From contig JAVHNS010000012.1 of the NCBI GenBank assembly GCA_036872755.1, positions 620,001-684,000 on the forward strand: a stretch of DNA of 64,000 nucleotides, read 5' to 3'. This stretch comes from Orbilia blumenaviensis. Lineage: Eukaryota > Ascomycota > Orbiliomycetes > Orbiliales > Orbiliaceae. Made by a program: the position numbers and the translations under genes. Positions 1-12,463 of the stretch are shown here, in pieces (position 1 is the stretch's first letter; every line of letters starts with the position of its first letter). The notes under the pieces are model-generated. The model searched no databases, was not told the DNA's origin, and saw only the letters and a program-made list of their open reading frames with translations.

Positions 1-3000
1 CCTAGGGAATAATCACTGTCTGTGGCCCTTCTAGGAAGGTTATTGGCCAAGTAAATTAATTCTACTAAGATTAATGATCTTTTACGAATGCATTCGAGGA
101 GACGTTGTCAGCGCTTAGATCGGTGAGCCTGGCGTAAAAGATAAGATCTGCCTTTCCTTAAAGCCTTCTGTATTAGGCGCGCTGGAAGGGACACTTTCCC
201 ATGTAGGACTAGGCGATTCGCCAGCTGGGCATCTGAAACCGACCGATGCATCCGACGCATCACACGAAATTGAGCCATCCTGCACCGCCTTTCCGGTTGC
301 CGTTGAATTCCCGCGCTCATCGATGAGAGGAAACAAAGGTGGTGCGTTATCCCACATAGTCTCCGGAGACCTAGACCCAACATCCCCTTCAAACTCTACT
401 CCGGAAGCACAACCCCTCGACTAGTTGGAATAAATTTCTGGACCAATCGCGGAGGCAGCCCGGGATTCGTGCAATTGCTGATCCGACAACGAATCCGGAG
501 CCTTTCCTAATAGCGTCTCCTTATGATATCTCAAGATGGATGATTGGGAAATAAAAAAAAATAAAATAAAAAGAACAGCAATAAAGCGCTACTATTTGGG
601 GCATCACATTCCGAGAATCACATTTCATTTTCTGGGAAACGGGAAGCGCCAGTTTCCTTTGAAGTTGTTGTCCCACAGACTTCTTTCGCAAATGATAGTA
701 GTTTTTCAGGCAGTGATGGGGGGTTATTTCCGGAAAAGAAGGCACATTATTAGTGTGAGATGACGACGCTCGTGGGCATGCGCTTAAACTCTATCGCGTA
801 TGAGCTGGGAAGAACCCACTGGAAAAACCCGAAATTAGACCGACTTTTTGGATTGAAACATGGCTGTGTAAAATCCTTTCACGATGGAGCGACGTGATGT
901 CAAAAGTGGAGACGGTCTCGTACTGTCAGAGCAGTGTCTAGGAGTGTCATGAGAAAAGTTGTCCCCAAAGTTTGGAGTCGCGACAAACGAATAAGCGGCC
1001 TAAATTGGCTGTATTTCCGCTAGTCCTGCGCTCAAACCCTTGACGAGCAGGGGATTAGAGAGGGAGTTATGGTTCCAGTTTTCGTCCTGTTGTGTAGCGT
1101 TGAAAAAAGCACCAGATATAGAAGTTTTTGATTCACGGCTCGCAAAGAATTTCCTGGTCTCCCTGTTCGAGTCGGTAAGTGCATCGAGTGGATGCATCGT
1201 TTGCGCAAAGAACAAAAAAAACTGTTGGTTGTTGCATGCATGCATCAGCGTATCTCGTCTCAGCGAGAAAGATGCCCAGCCTCGGTTTCGACAAATTCGG
1301 CAATGAACTAAGGTCACATGAGAGGGAATACTTGGTTTTTTCCTAGTCATTGTTGTTAGCTACGTTAGTGGGAATTTGAATTACTAGTCGTTAGTCCACG
1401 TCGGTTTGGGTGTCTCGCTCTTTCCGAGGAGCTGAGGAGCAAAGCGAAGCTATAGAGGTTCATTACTGATAAGCTGCATGAGATATTATTTTCAGGGCCC
1501 ATTTAATAAGTGAAATAAGTGGTATTAGAAGGAGTGTCCCGTATCGGATCACAAGATCAAGATTCCATTGGGAAGTAGCAATCAAGGATTCCCTCGTCCG
1601 GCGATTGTATGGCTGGAATTACTCGGAGGGACACAGGCCAGCCATTGGGGAATGCAGCAGCGGTTGTACACACCACAGTAAGCGCATTCCGTCAGGCAGA
1701 AACCGCTCCATTCCTCTTTTGCTTCACGAAAAGACGAGTCAATGTTGGGGTGGGGTCGAGAATCTCGGCATGGGAGCAGCTGAGGGCGGACCACCAATAG
1801 CAAAGAGAATAACTGACGAGTCGTCTTGGAGGTGGACCCGCTATCTGGGGCCAGTGGCACAGAGAGGAGTGTTTTACTAGAAACATTCCAGCTTCGTTGA
1901 ACCGCCCTGCGCCATCCTTTTGCTTGGCTTTGGCATTGGGGCCCAATTTTCCGCGGTTGCGTCGTTGGCTTGGGAGAATAGGGCACCAACACATATCTGG
2001 CGGCGAACGGCTCTTACCCGCCGGCTCAAGGCGTAAACAGCCTGTGAAGGGTAGGAGGAAAAAGTCGCGCTCGTGTTTTAAACAGATTTGATGGGGGCTC
2101 GATGCGAGCTCGGGTCATTGATTGCAGAGTGCTTTTTTGCATTGACAGGCTTCCATTTGTGAACGGTGACCATGCATGGGTATCTTACGCTCGACATGCG
2201 AGCGGAAATAATGCAGGGATGTCCCTATCCATTACAATGGCATTGGTCCTCGTAGGAGCGAAGTACAAAGTCCCGAGGCTAGCGAGGACAATGGCAATTG
2301 TTGACGTTTTCGGGGACGAATGATCCTGGGACGGCTGACTTTTGATTTCTTTCCACCTGGCTCAGGAAGGAAGGCTAGAAGGAAGTTGCTGTTGATAAGT
2401 TAACCATCAACAAGTCAATTCGAGTGAATTCCAGCATACATGCCAGCCAGCTGCTTTCTTTGGTCTGCCTGACAGTCTGTCCGTGTGTGTGTCGTATGCA
2501 ATGTATGTTATGTTGTATTCGCATTTTAATTTTTTATCTGCTTGAAATCCGTATCTTTAACATATGGTAACGTGATGAAGAAGAAGAAATGTTTATTCAG
2601 ACGGATAGAGCGGCATCGTTATCGTGGGATCTGGCGTCCCCAAGCGAAAATCTGTGTCCATGGTCATATTACGTATATCGTTGGAGTATCTATTGGAGTA
2701 CTTCAACCTAGTGTTTCCGTATCCAGGTTATTTGGAAGATGGCTGTCTGTTCCGTATTAGAGTTTTCGACATGCCCTCTAGTTGGAGCCAAGTATCATGA
2801 AGACCGCCCTGCTGTTCGGATTCCAGGTCTTCGTGTTACAGGAAATCATTCCTTCCCTTTCCTCGTCCTACCCGTCTTTGATGAATCATGATTGCTCAGA
2901 AGGCCCGGACGGATACAAGCTGGCCCGTCGCCGTTGGTCCTTCCTTAGCTTGGTTCAAGGCGATATTCCAGTGTTCCCTGCAAAGGTCCAAGTTGAGAAG

Positions 3001-6000
3001 CAAGAGCAAACGATATTAACCAGCAGGGTACCTACTTACATGTAGGTACTGTACATGACCTTGCTGGAAAGCTAACGGCACTGCGCATGTACATGTACCG
3101 CTCAGGCAAATTCCTGAACTGAACTGGACGACCTGCCGACGGACAGACTCTGGCGTCAGCAAATCTACGGAGGAAGATCCCATGTCAGGCAAGCTCCAAA
3201 AGTTCGAATCCCCAGATCCTGGGCATTTTTTAGTGCGCGTATGTTTGAGGTTGATCCCATGCAAGAAATTGAGAAGCGTAGGGGAACCAGGGTCCCAAAT
3301 GGCCGAGTCACCTTGCTTTTTTGATCTGTGCCATTCGCTCATTCATTTCGACGCTGGATGCTGGGTGAGGATGAGGCGTCTCAGAAAACCTTCCATTCTC
3401 TTTCTGTTTGGATCCCCACAAGCCAGAATTCGAAAGGTCCCCTTCCTTGTCGTGTAGAAAGGCAAGGGATCGGGTCCTCTTTTGGAGCTAGTTGGCTAGC
3501 ACCGATGAGTTCATGTTGCATTTTCAGTCATCGCTTGCAAGCGGGCGGCCAGGAAATTGGAGGCTAGTTGGAGAGAAAGGAAACTTTCCTGATGTATATA
3601 AGCAAAACATCCGCCGTTAATGCCAAAAGCCGCGGGCTTTTGTTCCTTTCACACGACGAAACTCGAAACTCTTTGCCTGTTATTACTCCCTTCGATAACT
3701 TTGATTCCTTCGATAGCTAGTATAGCCGAAACAGAACATCTCCACTCTCAACTACTTACGTATACCCGCCAGCGCAAAGCCTTCAGGACACTTCGATCGC
3801 TACTTGCTAGGATACTGTAGCTGCTGTTTATATTTATCACACAAATAAAAAGAGGTGGTATATAAGTGCATCCGACGGAAAACGACCTGCAGATAGCATC
3901 TTACATACATCAGACTTTTTTTTTTCAAGCTGGAATAATTATTTCTTTCTCTACTTGCGAATAATATCTTGGGGCGTCGGTACAGACCTGCAGCAAAAGC
4001 GACTTACTGGGGCATTTACTCGACGTTTGCCGCTAAATATTGGCGTGTGCATGGGAAGAATACGCTAGACCAGCCTGTAAGTGTTAACCAAGTTTTATTG
4101 ATCCTGTTCAATACGCTGGTCCCTGCTATTGCATTGCATCTATAACGATCAGTCTCATTTGGTTTTGTTACGTTTCCCTCTCCAGGCCTGCATGTCCACT
4201 TGCCGACTTGAGAATTTTCTCATGCATGTAAATGAATGAGAACCGCAGTCGAGGACATGGATTCTTGGGCCTTTTCCTTCAATGCCAGCCCGCCAGCAGA
4301 GAAAAGGAAGGGAAGGAGTGGCTAGCGGAAAAGATGGTAGCCAGCACTTTCTTTTTCCTGTTCGGACCTGAGAACAGCGGACAGCCAAATTTGGGCCGCC
4401 GGTAGTTCTGTCATACGACAAGAGCACTGGGCCCAAGAAAAGAAGCAAACTGGGTGGTGCGAGAAAAGAACCGCGCGAGAGAAAGAGCCGATATCTTCCT
4501 CCACACTCCCTGTAGCTGGGCATTTTCCGCTGTGACATTCCCACCCACACCTTCCCACCCAAATCTGCAGTTTTACACGCACCACACGAGGGAAGCCCAA
4601 CCTGCTTGTAGCCTGCATGGGACGTCTCTGCCTTGTACCGCATTTTTTCCCTCTTCCTCTAGAAAAAATAATCATCTTGGAGGGGTTGGAATGGGAAACA
4701 AAGAAGAAAGAGGAGCCCGGCAAGGGCAAAAATGGAAGCCCGTCCCATGTGCTTTCGAAGGGTGGAAGATACGCCGCCTGTTCAACTGTTGAGACGATGC
4801 CGAGTCCCACATCCGCCTGATCTGAGGACGACGAAGATGCCAGCAAATCCTGTAGGTGCAAAGCCGACCCTCCAATCTTGTCCTGCGTCGTCCCCTCGTC
4901 GAGTTTCGGTGCCATGCTCTGGGTCATGTTCGGCTCTGACGGCCAATCAGCGCATCGCAAGGTCGTATTCCAGGAAGGGCGGACAAGGGCGGACAAGGGC
5001 GGGCTGCAAACCCAGCAAGCAAAACGACGACTGGTTAGCCTGCAGATGAAAAAAAATTGCCGCCTGTATCTGTACCAGATTTTCTTTTTTTTGAATCGGC
5101 ATGCCCTTGCCATGCGTTAGCAAGTCGGCTACCTCTCCGCCCGCCCACGAGTTCTAACAATAAGCCCATTGTTCAGAATAATTTCCATTGGGCTGGGGCC
5201 AATATTATCACGGAATAGGCCCTCCCTCTTGATCTTCTCTTTCCTCTCCTCCTTCCCTTCTCTCGGAGGAAAAACGATAAAAAACAAAAATAGGTTTCGA
5301 CCTTAGCTCTTTCTTAACTTTCCTTCACCGTTGGTATCGAGGGTGAGCGCAAAAAGGTGCCCAGTAGGCCTTCTTGCATTCACTCTTGAGCCCAGTAGCA
5401 CCGTCTGCTGTACCCGCAATTGGTGTTCCGTTCGGGTCCTCTTTCTCTTCACAGTTACTGTTGATTTTGGGATTCCTGTTGGCGTTTATTGAGGGGGCTT
5501 GTTACGTGTTATCCAGTCGTCTGTCTGCCGCTTCGGAAATCCGTTTCCACCGCCAGTCAGAAGAGGGAAGAGGGGAGGCATTGGCCGGAGTCATTTCGAA
5601 GCCTTTCGGGGCCGGTTTGCATCGCGCCAAAAGCTCGACTGCCACATTCACACTCATTTCGGTCGTTACCTTTGAGGAAATTTTATAGCATCAGACATTG
5701 CCGTTTTTTTCTTATCATTTTTCTATTTTTTTCTTTTTTTTTTTTTTTTTTTTCCTTCCATTTTTTCAATTTTATTATCACTTGCTATCCTTTTTACCGG
5801 CATTCATACTCACATAACTTAGGAAGAAACTTAGTCTCAACCCCCATCGTTCTCATCTCGCATCGAGTCCCTCATCCAGCATCTCTGGCCCATCGAGTAG
5901 CGACTAGTTCTCCGACACACGCGCGGATATAAGCTTCGACATTGAATCTACCGCAAAAGGTCAAAAACTTTGAAAACCACCTCGAGGCAAATTGACTTTT

Positions 6001-6320
6001 GGTGTAAGCTTGTTTCGAATCCTAGACCGAATCGAATCATTTGGAACTTCGGCGGCTGGTAAAGGTCCTTGTTCTTGTCCTGGTTTCCGTTCTCGAAGGC
6101 TCCTCTTTCTTGCACCGCAGGACGACCCTCTCGTTCGACCGTCGATTTGTATTTCCAACCGGCCATCCATCACCGTTAGAACATTCTTTCGAACCGTAGG
6201 ACCAACTGTGGCATCGGAGACGGGGAGGATTTGTGGATATCGTACGCGCTAAACGTGCGTGCAGAGAGTTGTGTATAACATCGCGGGCATCGAATAGATA
6301 GCAAAAACCAGAGCGGAAGT
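1..6320. other. Long region without a convincing gene
   Basis: I see no conserved domain and no spliced model here. Open frames on both strands overlap each other and have shadow-like composition. The last 1 kb (about 5200-6320) is rich in pyrimidine tracts on the plus strand, including a T-run near 5730-5752, which is typical of fungal promoters and leaders. It probably forms the promoter and leader of the zinc-cluster/acetyltransferase gene that starts at 6321. A TATATAAG element at 3595-3602 followed by CT-rich sequence could mark a separate transcript, but no coding frame follows it convincingly. Confidence 0.6.
3595..3602 (+). promoter_or_regulatory. Possible TATA element
   Basis: TATATAAG is followed within about 60 nt by a CT-rich stretch (3640-3720) that resembles a fungal transcription start region. 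The only downstream frame is a 66-residue one from the ATG at 3620, which I do not recognise. The element may therefore serve a non-coding or unrecognised small transcript, or be chance. Confidence 0.2.
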
Positions 6321-8836
6321 ATGTCGCCGTCCGCTGAAGACCACACGATTAGCAAAACGAACGGCACCGCCAACGGGACCAGCAATCACGCTCCTGTCCG
6401 TGAGGCTTCCGCCGGCTCGACGTTCACCGCCGTCAACGGGACCTCAAACTCGACTTCGAATCCGCCGCGGCCGGCTGAACCGATCCGAGTCGCGGGGCCT
6501 TCGCCCCCTTCAGCGGTTGCTGCACCACCACCACCGCCCCAGGCGCACTCTCCCAGCCATCAGCTTCAACTCCAAAACAACCACCACCACAACGCGCACA
6601 GCAATCACCGTAGCCAGACTGCTTCACACGCTTCCCAGTCCGGCAGCGGGGACGAAGACGGTGGTGACCATAGCGATATCACGGGTTCCAATCTCCAATC
6701 TCCCGTGACTCCAAACTCTCATCCCGACCCGAAATACGCCCAGGCTGCCGCCGATAACAGGCCTTTATCTGTACGCCCTTCAGGGAGCCCTGAGGGGAAT
6801 ATCCAGAAACGGAAGAGATCGAACTCTGCCGAGGCCGGAAACCGCGTCGAGGGCTACGGTCAGATCCGGGAGATGTCGACTGAGATTGTCCATCCCCAGT
6901 ATCATGGTCATAGCATGCCGATGACGAACGACACTCGTATGGTGGATGTACCTGATGGTCCCCGGGACGAAATCATGCCGGATCGACACGCTCCTGAGCA
7001 TATCGCTCAGAGGGCTAGTGAGGAAGCCGCCAAGTTGGAGGACCTGCGAAACAGAGACCCGGCTGTTTTCGAGGCTCATGTAGCACAGCAACTCCAGGGC
7101 ACGCCACAGAGCGAACATATCCGTTCATACAACCCAAACATGTCTCCAAATATGACCACTATCAACGGGAACGGTCCGACCACTCCCGGCCAGCCTGAAA
7201 CGAAGCGGAAGCGTATCTTTAGCAATAGGACAAAGACGGGCTGTATTACATGCCGGAGGAGGAAGAAGAAGTGTGACGAGGGCAAGCCTCATTGTGAGTC
7301 AAAACTGATTGCTTTTATCTTCATTTTTCCCTTTTTCATGTTTCACTTCTTTCCGCTGTATCTCAAGTGTTGAATGAAGAGACTAATAAGTCTGCAAACC
7401 ACAGGCAATAATTGCAAGCGTGGAGGATTTACTTGTGGTGGATATGCTGGTAAGACTAATCCCTTTCTGGGACCGCTCACTCCCATCGACGCTCCTGGAC
7501 ATCCTCAACATCTCTATAACAACGCCGCGTCAACCAACTCTGGTGCATCCGGCTCCCTCTTTGCACAAGGCCAACAAGCTGATTCGATCTTGGCAAATGG
7601 TCCAGCTCCTATTAATGCCAGTTTTGCTACTATGACTACCCCTGTCATGAGAGCCCCTCAAGAACGTCCAGTTGTAAGTAAAATTGATATCTTGATTAGA
7701 TCCATAATTTTCAAGTCTCATATTTTCTCACCAGCAACTTCCACCACCCGATTACTCTCGCCATCAGCTATCTCAACCACCCCAGCCCCTCGTCATCCAG
7801 CAGTCTACTATGCCGCCAGACCCGAAGCCGTTTGGCGCGACTGGATTGTCACTATCTGGCCCTGCTCCTCCACCACAGGTTCAACCTATTCGACGAGATT
7901 CTGGAGTCACCCAACACCTACCAGGCCCTGAGCCACCGAAGCCTCAACAATCCCAGGTCTCTCCATTCTCCGGCCCACGAGTTCCACCACAGCCACCGCT
8001 CCCCCAAAGATTTTCTTCCACCGAGAAGGAAAGAATGCTTAATGGCGACCTCTTCCATGCATTCACGCCCGAGTTGATTGAAGAGCGAGAGAGGTGCCGT
8101 GCTGCATGCTGGAGATTTAATAACGCTGCCAATCCAACATTGTGCATCTCACGAGAAGAGAAGTTGCGTTTACAGATGGAAATCTTTAGACCATCTGCAG
8201 GAACCAGAGGCCCTCAAGGAACCGCTTGGCACGGAGATATTGCAAACGCCCACCTCAGGAAGAATCTAGGCTTGCAAGATACCGTTTACCCGGTCAATGA
8301 GGAGCCATGGATCGAGGTTCCCTTCATGTGCGACTACGGTTACAATATTACTCTTGGTCCCGGCGTCTTCATCAACTTCGGGTGCACTATCATTGACACC
8401 TGCTCTGTAAGTTCTTTTTTTTTTTTTTTTTTGAACAAAAAGTGTGTGCTGTAATTCTCGAAATTGGAACTAACAACCAAATCAGGTGACGATTAAAGCC
8501 CGGACTCTCATTGGGCCAAACGTCAACATTTACTCTGGCACTCATCCGCTCAACCCTAGGACCCGCAACGGGACTAAGGGTCCAGAGTTTGGCAAGCCAG
8601 TGGTCATTGAAGAAGACTGCTGGATTGCAGGCAACGTTACTATCCTGTGAGTTTTGCTCGTCGTCTTGGTTCCCTTTAGTCGAGACTATATGCTAACGTT
8701 TAATAGCCCTGGTGTGAAAATTGGCATGGGTGCTACCGTCGGCGCTGGCGCTGTTGTCACCCGGGATGTTCCTCCACATACTGTTGTTGCGGGAAATCCA
8801 GCCAAAGTCATCAAAGGTATTATGGAGCACGAGTAA
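6321..8836 (+). CDS. Zn2Cys6 zinc cluster fused to NodL/maltose-type O-acetyltransferase
   Basis: Predicted five-exon gene of 734 residues: 6321-7293, 7405-7673, 7735-8406, 8486-8646, 8707-8836; all phases fit and all splice sites are GT-AG. Residues 1-300 are low complexity (Ser, Thr, Pro, His, Gln). A fungal Zn2Cys6 DNA-binding cluster lies at about 308-335 (spacing C-x2-C-x6-C-x6-C-x2-C-x6-C), split by intron 1 inside its fourth cysteine codon. A Pro/Gln-rich linker follows. Residues about 510-570 match the maltose acetyltransferase N-terminal (Mac) domain ([12 protein letters not shown]), and about 590-734 form a left-handed beta-helix hexapeptide acetyltransferase with the YSGTHPL catalytic-His motif and the C-terminal [12 protein letters not shown] signature. 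Acetyltransferases of this family transfer acetyl from acetyl-CoA to sugar hydroxyls and are trimeric. The fusion suggests a nuclear protein, possibly with a regulatory or moonlighting acetyltransferase. The acceptor substrate cannot be told. Other filamentous ascomycetes may share this architecture; I could not check. Confidence 0.9.
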
Positions 8837-9098
8837 GGCTCCTCATTTCAACCATCGAGTACACAGTGTCTGAGTTAGCCCTTACCGCCCACCAGCGTGC
8901 GAAACTCACGATATATTTCTTCTCTCCCTCTTTTTCCATTTTCTTTTTAATATCGCTCCTCCCATTTCCTAATCATTCTTCTCCCTTCCTCCTCAATTTC
9001 TTGACTTTCGTATATGTTGCCAAAACTTGTATTCTTCCCATTGTAACGGCCACTCTACACGGAAATGTTTAACGACAAAAAGAAAATCTAGGGTCGGG

Positions 9099-9410
9099 GA
9101 GTCATGCGGAATTCGTCTGGCGTTAGTGTCATTTAGTGATTTTCATTGTGCCCTTTCCTGCATGTCGTTTCCATTACTACTACTTTCAGCTGGTTCCCAG
9201 AACACTGCTGTGCACTAATAACCACCTCGCAGAACCTCCACAGAGTTTCCGCCCGATCTGATTTATGAGACAAATTTCGCTTTTTAACAATACATCTGCT
9301 TTATGTCTAATTTTATCTTCCTGTTCTTTTGTTTACGGGATGTCCGTTTTCTTTCTTTCTTTTTTCTTTCTGGATTGTGCTTTTATGGGTTGAGGAATTC
9401 CGCATGACTC
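9099..9410. repeat. Perfect 16-bp inverted repeat bounding 312 bp
   Basis: GAGTCATGCGGAATTC at 9099-9114 has its exact reverse complement at 9395-9410, separated by 280 bp. The match weakens outward (GTCGGG against GTCGAC, four of six positions). It lies about 260 bp downstream of the acetyltransferase stop codon, so it may fall in the 3' UTR. The size and end structure resemble a small non-autonomous element, but I see no clear target-site duplication. Confidence 0.6.
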
Positions 9411-10531
9411 GTCGACGTTAGAAGGGCGTTAATTCTGTTACACTTGGAATGATTATATACCAAAAACAAATCCTTCCTGCTTTGCATATAATACATGTCT
9501 TTTTTTTTCTTTCTCTTTCCCTGTTCATCGCTTTTCGTTCCCATTGTACAGAGGTTCGGGCTCAAAATGTCAGGCCCTTCTCTGCTTTGGAAGTTCTGAA
9601 GCGGAGAAGCTAGTAATAGCGAGCGAGACAATTTCTTTCAAAGCCTCCAGCCTTCTTTTTTGTGTTTGATTTTCCATCTTCCCAAGTAGACCTGCCAACC
9701 ACTTTGTTCACTTTTTTTTGTTTTCTATTTCAAAAAAAATACCAAGGGTGCGGCGGAAGGGTCTTCCGGGAAACCTCTCCATGTTCGTTTCATCGATTGG
9801 TTTCGTGGAAGACTCATCTCATTTATCAAATTTATCTTAGCTTCTCTACTACTTCTTCTTCTTCTTATTCTTTGTTATATTTGGCGGGTATTTAGTAACT
9901 TATGTTTCTACCTTTTACCGACCTCCTCACCTTTCCCCCCAGAATATCATGTTCAACTTTCATGTACGTGGTTAGCAGGCCTTACTTTGGCCGACACACA
10001 CTTTCTGTATGTATTTATGTATATTTTTAAACACGATCTTTCTTTCCTGATCTCGTCACTCTGTGAAATGAGGAGTAGACGAAGGATGGTAATTTACGAT
10101 ACGTATATATGCTAGGTATACTACTACCAACCCCGTTTGAAACAACAGTTGGCTATGCATATATGTATAGGGCTACATGTAACTATTTTGCAGCTTCGCC
10201 CTACATAGTTATATAATTTCCTAGTGAATCCACTGGATATTTGAATCTTACCTGACAATTGACTTCATGGTCAAAGCTAGCCGCACAATAGTATTTCCGT
10301 TGTTAATATATTTTAACGTCTTGAAGGTAGGGGCCGCCGGGTGTCTGGATCTATGGCTCTAGTCCTCATTATATAATTGTTATATGTTTAGAAAGCTGGT
10401 ACGCTTCTTAGGGAAGCTATAAGTAGTTGGGCTCTCAAGGCAGTGCGTAAGAACCCCCATAGACACTTGGATGTTGAGGTCCAGAGCGCAGAAGCTTACC
10501 ATAATACTTCTACTCCAGTAGAACCATCCCG

Positions 10532-10567
10532 CCCCCCCCCCAAAAAAAAAAAAAAAAAAAAAAAAAA
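10532..10567. repeat. C10-A26 homopolymer junction
   Basis: Ten C residues (10532-10541) run directly into twenty-six A residues (10542-10567), about 57 bp upstream of the tRNA-Val gene. Length is likely to vary between strains and is prone to assembly error. Confidence 0.8.
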
Positions 10568-10624
10568 CATTATAATTAGGTATATATACCACGTAACCCT
10601 ATTCTTTGACTAACCAAAAATTAG

Positions 10625-10730
10625 GTCCGTGTAGAGTAGTGGTCATCTCGCCAGAATCACAATATCTCGGTTTCTAGAAAACTAGATCTTGTAGCTCTGG
10701 ATATCGTCGGTTCGAACCCGACCGCGGGCA
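10625..10730 (+). tRNA. tRNA-Val (anticodon CAC) with 33-nt intron
   Basis: The sequence folds as a full cloverleaf. Acceptor stem GTCCGTG (10625-10631) pairs with CGCGGGC (10723-10729) with two G-T wobbles, followed by discriminator A at 10730. The D arm has GAG/CTC. The anticodon stem CCAGA (10651-10655) pairs with TCTGG (10696-10700). The loop reads A-T-CAC-A-C once an intron at 10662-10694, in the canonical position after nucleotide 37, is removed. The T stem GTCGG/CCGAC encloses the loop TTCGAAC. The mature length is 73 nt. A T-rich stretch (TTTCTTTT) directly downstream is a likely Pol III terminator. It should decode the valine codon GUG. Confidence 0.9.
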
Positions 10731-11506
10731 TTTCTTTTGCCCCTTGCGCCTCTGAATAAACTTTCTTTTTTAACTTTTTTTTTGGTACTTGGGTTATTTA
10801 CTGCGGTTAGGATCTAGTTGGGATCTCGATGGTGTGTGGATCGACCGATGTGGGTGGTTGTGACGGGTGGGTGCAGCGATTGCCACGGTGTTCATGTAGG
10901 ATGGCGGCGAGCATAGCGTGGTTCTCCTTAGTGAATTTAGATTGAATGTTGCTACTGTGCCATTACATTTTCTTGGCTAGCTAGGTAGGTATATTGGTTT
11001 ACTACAGATGTGATTCCATCTTGAAGATTCGGTATGGTCTTAGCCTGAACGTTATATTGCAAGTGATGCTTGAGAAAGTTCTCAAAAACAGCTTTGATAA
11101 ATTTCATGTTACCTTCCTTATATATACTTTGAAGACTAAAGTTTTTCTAGATATTTGAAATTGAAGTATGGTGGAAATGAATTTTAACGCTTAGCCCTTC
11201 AGCAATGCATAATGCATCTGTGGGTATGCAGATATAAAACGCAGACAAAAAAGAGCATATGAGAGATGAGTAAATGTTGGATTTTATGCGTTGCGATCTT
11301 CCACGTGATGTTGTCTCCGGCCAATTAGAGGCCGGCGATTTCATTTGTGACGGCATGGGTCCACTTCCGCTAACCTCAACCTCCAAAACTCAAAGAACAC
11401 CCGCCAAATGTTATAACTCCAGCCGCCACCCTAGAACCTCCTACCACCCCCCATCCCGCCACCGTCCTGCCTCACCCGGCTCTTGTTAGCATCAAACACC
11501 TCAACA
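10731..11506. other. Intergenic DNA between tRNA and complex I gene
   Basis: No coding frame is supported. After the T-rich tRNA terminator the sequence is mixed and AT-rich. The final 150 bp become C-rich on the plus strand, as expected for the promoter and short leader of the NDUFS7-type gene. Confidence 0.5.
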
Positions 11507-12463
11507 ATGGCCTCGATAATACCACGACGTGCCCTGGCGGCCAGGAGCGCTGCTGCCGCTCTCATCCCTCGAGGTATGTTTACTTTCCTCCACTATACCC
11601 GTACCAGTCTCGATACACCCGTCTTAGGAGCACCCATTGACCGCTAACTACCCTCCAGCATCCCTTGTCCCTGCTTTAGCAGCCCAGCCTCATCGCGACT
11701 CGTCAAGTCTGTCGACTCAGCGTCCCACCAGCGTCGCCAGGCGCGAAGTCCCACTCCCGAGCCAACAGAAACCCGAAGGCGTCGTCGACTATGCCTTGTA
11801 CGTTCCCCTCCCTATATACACAAAAAATATATTATAATACGTCCCACGTAACCAAATCCACCACTTCGCCACTAACCAAAAAAATTTCTTGTCTTTCCAG
11901 AACCACTCTCGACGCCATTGCAAACTGGGCGCGCCAGGGTTCCCTCTGGCCAATGACCTTCGGTCTCGCCTGCTGCGCCGTAGAAATGATGCATCTCTCC
12001 ACCCCACGTTACGACCAAGATCGTTTAGGAATCATTTTCCGTGCTTCACCTCGTCAATCCGATGTTATGATCGTTGCTGGCACACTTACGAATAAGATGG
12101 CACCGGCTTTAAGACAGGTTTATGACCAGATGAGTGAGCCGCGGTGGGTTATTTCCATGGGAAGCTGTGCGAATGGTGGTGGGTATTACCACTATAGTTA
12201 TAGTGTTACGAGAGGGTGTGATCGGATTGTACCGGTGGATATTTATGTGCCAGGATGTCCGCCGACGGCTGAGGCTTTGATGTATGGGATTATGCAGTTG
12301 CAGAAGAAGATGAGGAATACAAAGGTTTGTAGCTTCTCCTCTTTTTTTCTTCTTTTGCCATTTTTGGTTATTTTTGCTTGCTTGTTTCAGGTGTGGAGAG
12401 TATTTGTTTGCTAACTGATTGATTGTTGGGATATAGATCACGAGAATGTGGTATAGGAAGTAG
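11507..12463 (+). CDS. NADH:ubiquinone oxidoreductase PSST subunit (NDUFS7/NuoB type)
   Basis: Four exons (11507-11573, 11659-11797, 11901-12324, 12437-12463) encode 218 residues. The protein carries the N2 iron-sulfur cluster of mitochondrial complex I at the junction of the peripheral and membrane arms, where electrons pass to ubiquinone. Visible signatures are the adjacent cysteines of [10 protein letters not shown] (residues 93-94), GSCANGGG and YVPGCPPT, which together give the four N2 ligands. The N-terminus ([18 protein letters not shown]) is Arg/Ala-rich and lacks acidic residues, as expected for a mitochondrial presequence. The last exon is only 27 nt (ITRMWYRK then stop) and gives the conserved C-terminus. 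Intron 3 uses the less common donor GTTTGT. The start is the first ATG after a C-rich leader, in context CAACAATGG. Confidence 0.96.

Larger units (their letters stand above)
8837..10624. other. 3' flank of the fusion gene and intergenic DNA
   Basis: The first part is strongly pyrimidine-rich on the plus strand (8920-9010), as expected for the transcript end of the upstream gene. It contains a perfect inverted repeat (9099-9114 and 9395-9410) and a C10-A26 homopolymer junction (10532-10567). I see no coding gene. Confidence 0.6.

Noticed and set aside
2797..3045. 82-residue plus frame beginning MKTALLFGFQVFVLQ, like a signal peptide
   Set aside because: After the hydrophobic start there are few cysteines and no secreted-protein pattern; no promoter signal or intron supports it.
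4322..5113. 263-residue minus-strand open frame with an ATG
   Set aside because: Composition is erratic, with poly-Lys, poly-Phe and poly-Ser patches. There is no domain, splice pattern or hydrophobic core, and equally long plus-strand frames overlap it.
10532..10730. A SINE-like retroposon (tRNA head plus A-tail)
   Set aside because: The A-tract is upstream of the tRNA on the same strand, the opposite of a SINE, and the tRNA is intact with an intron.
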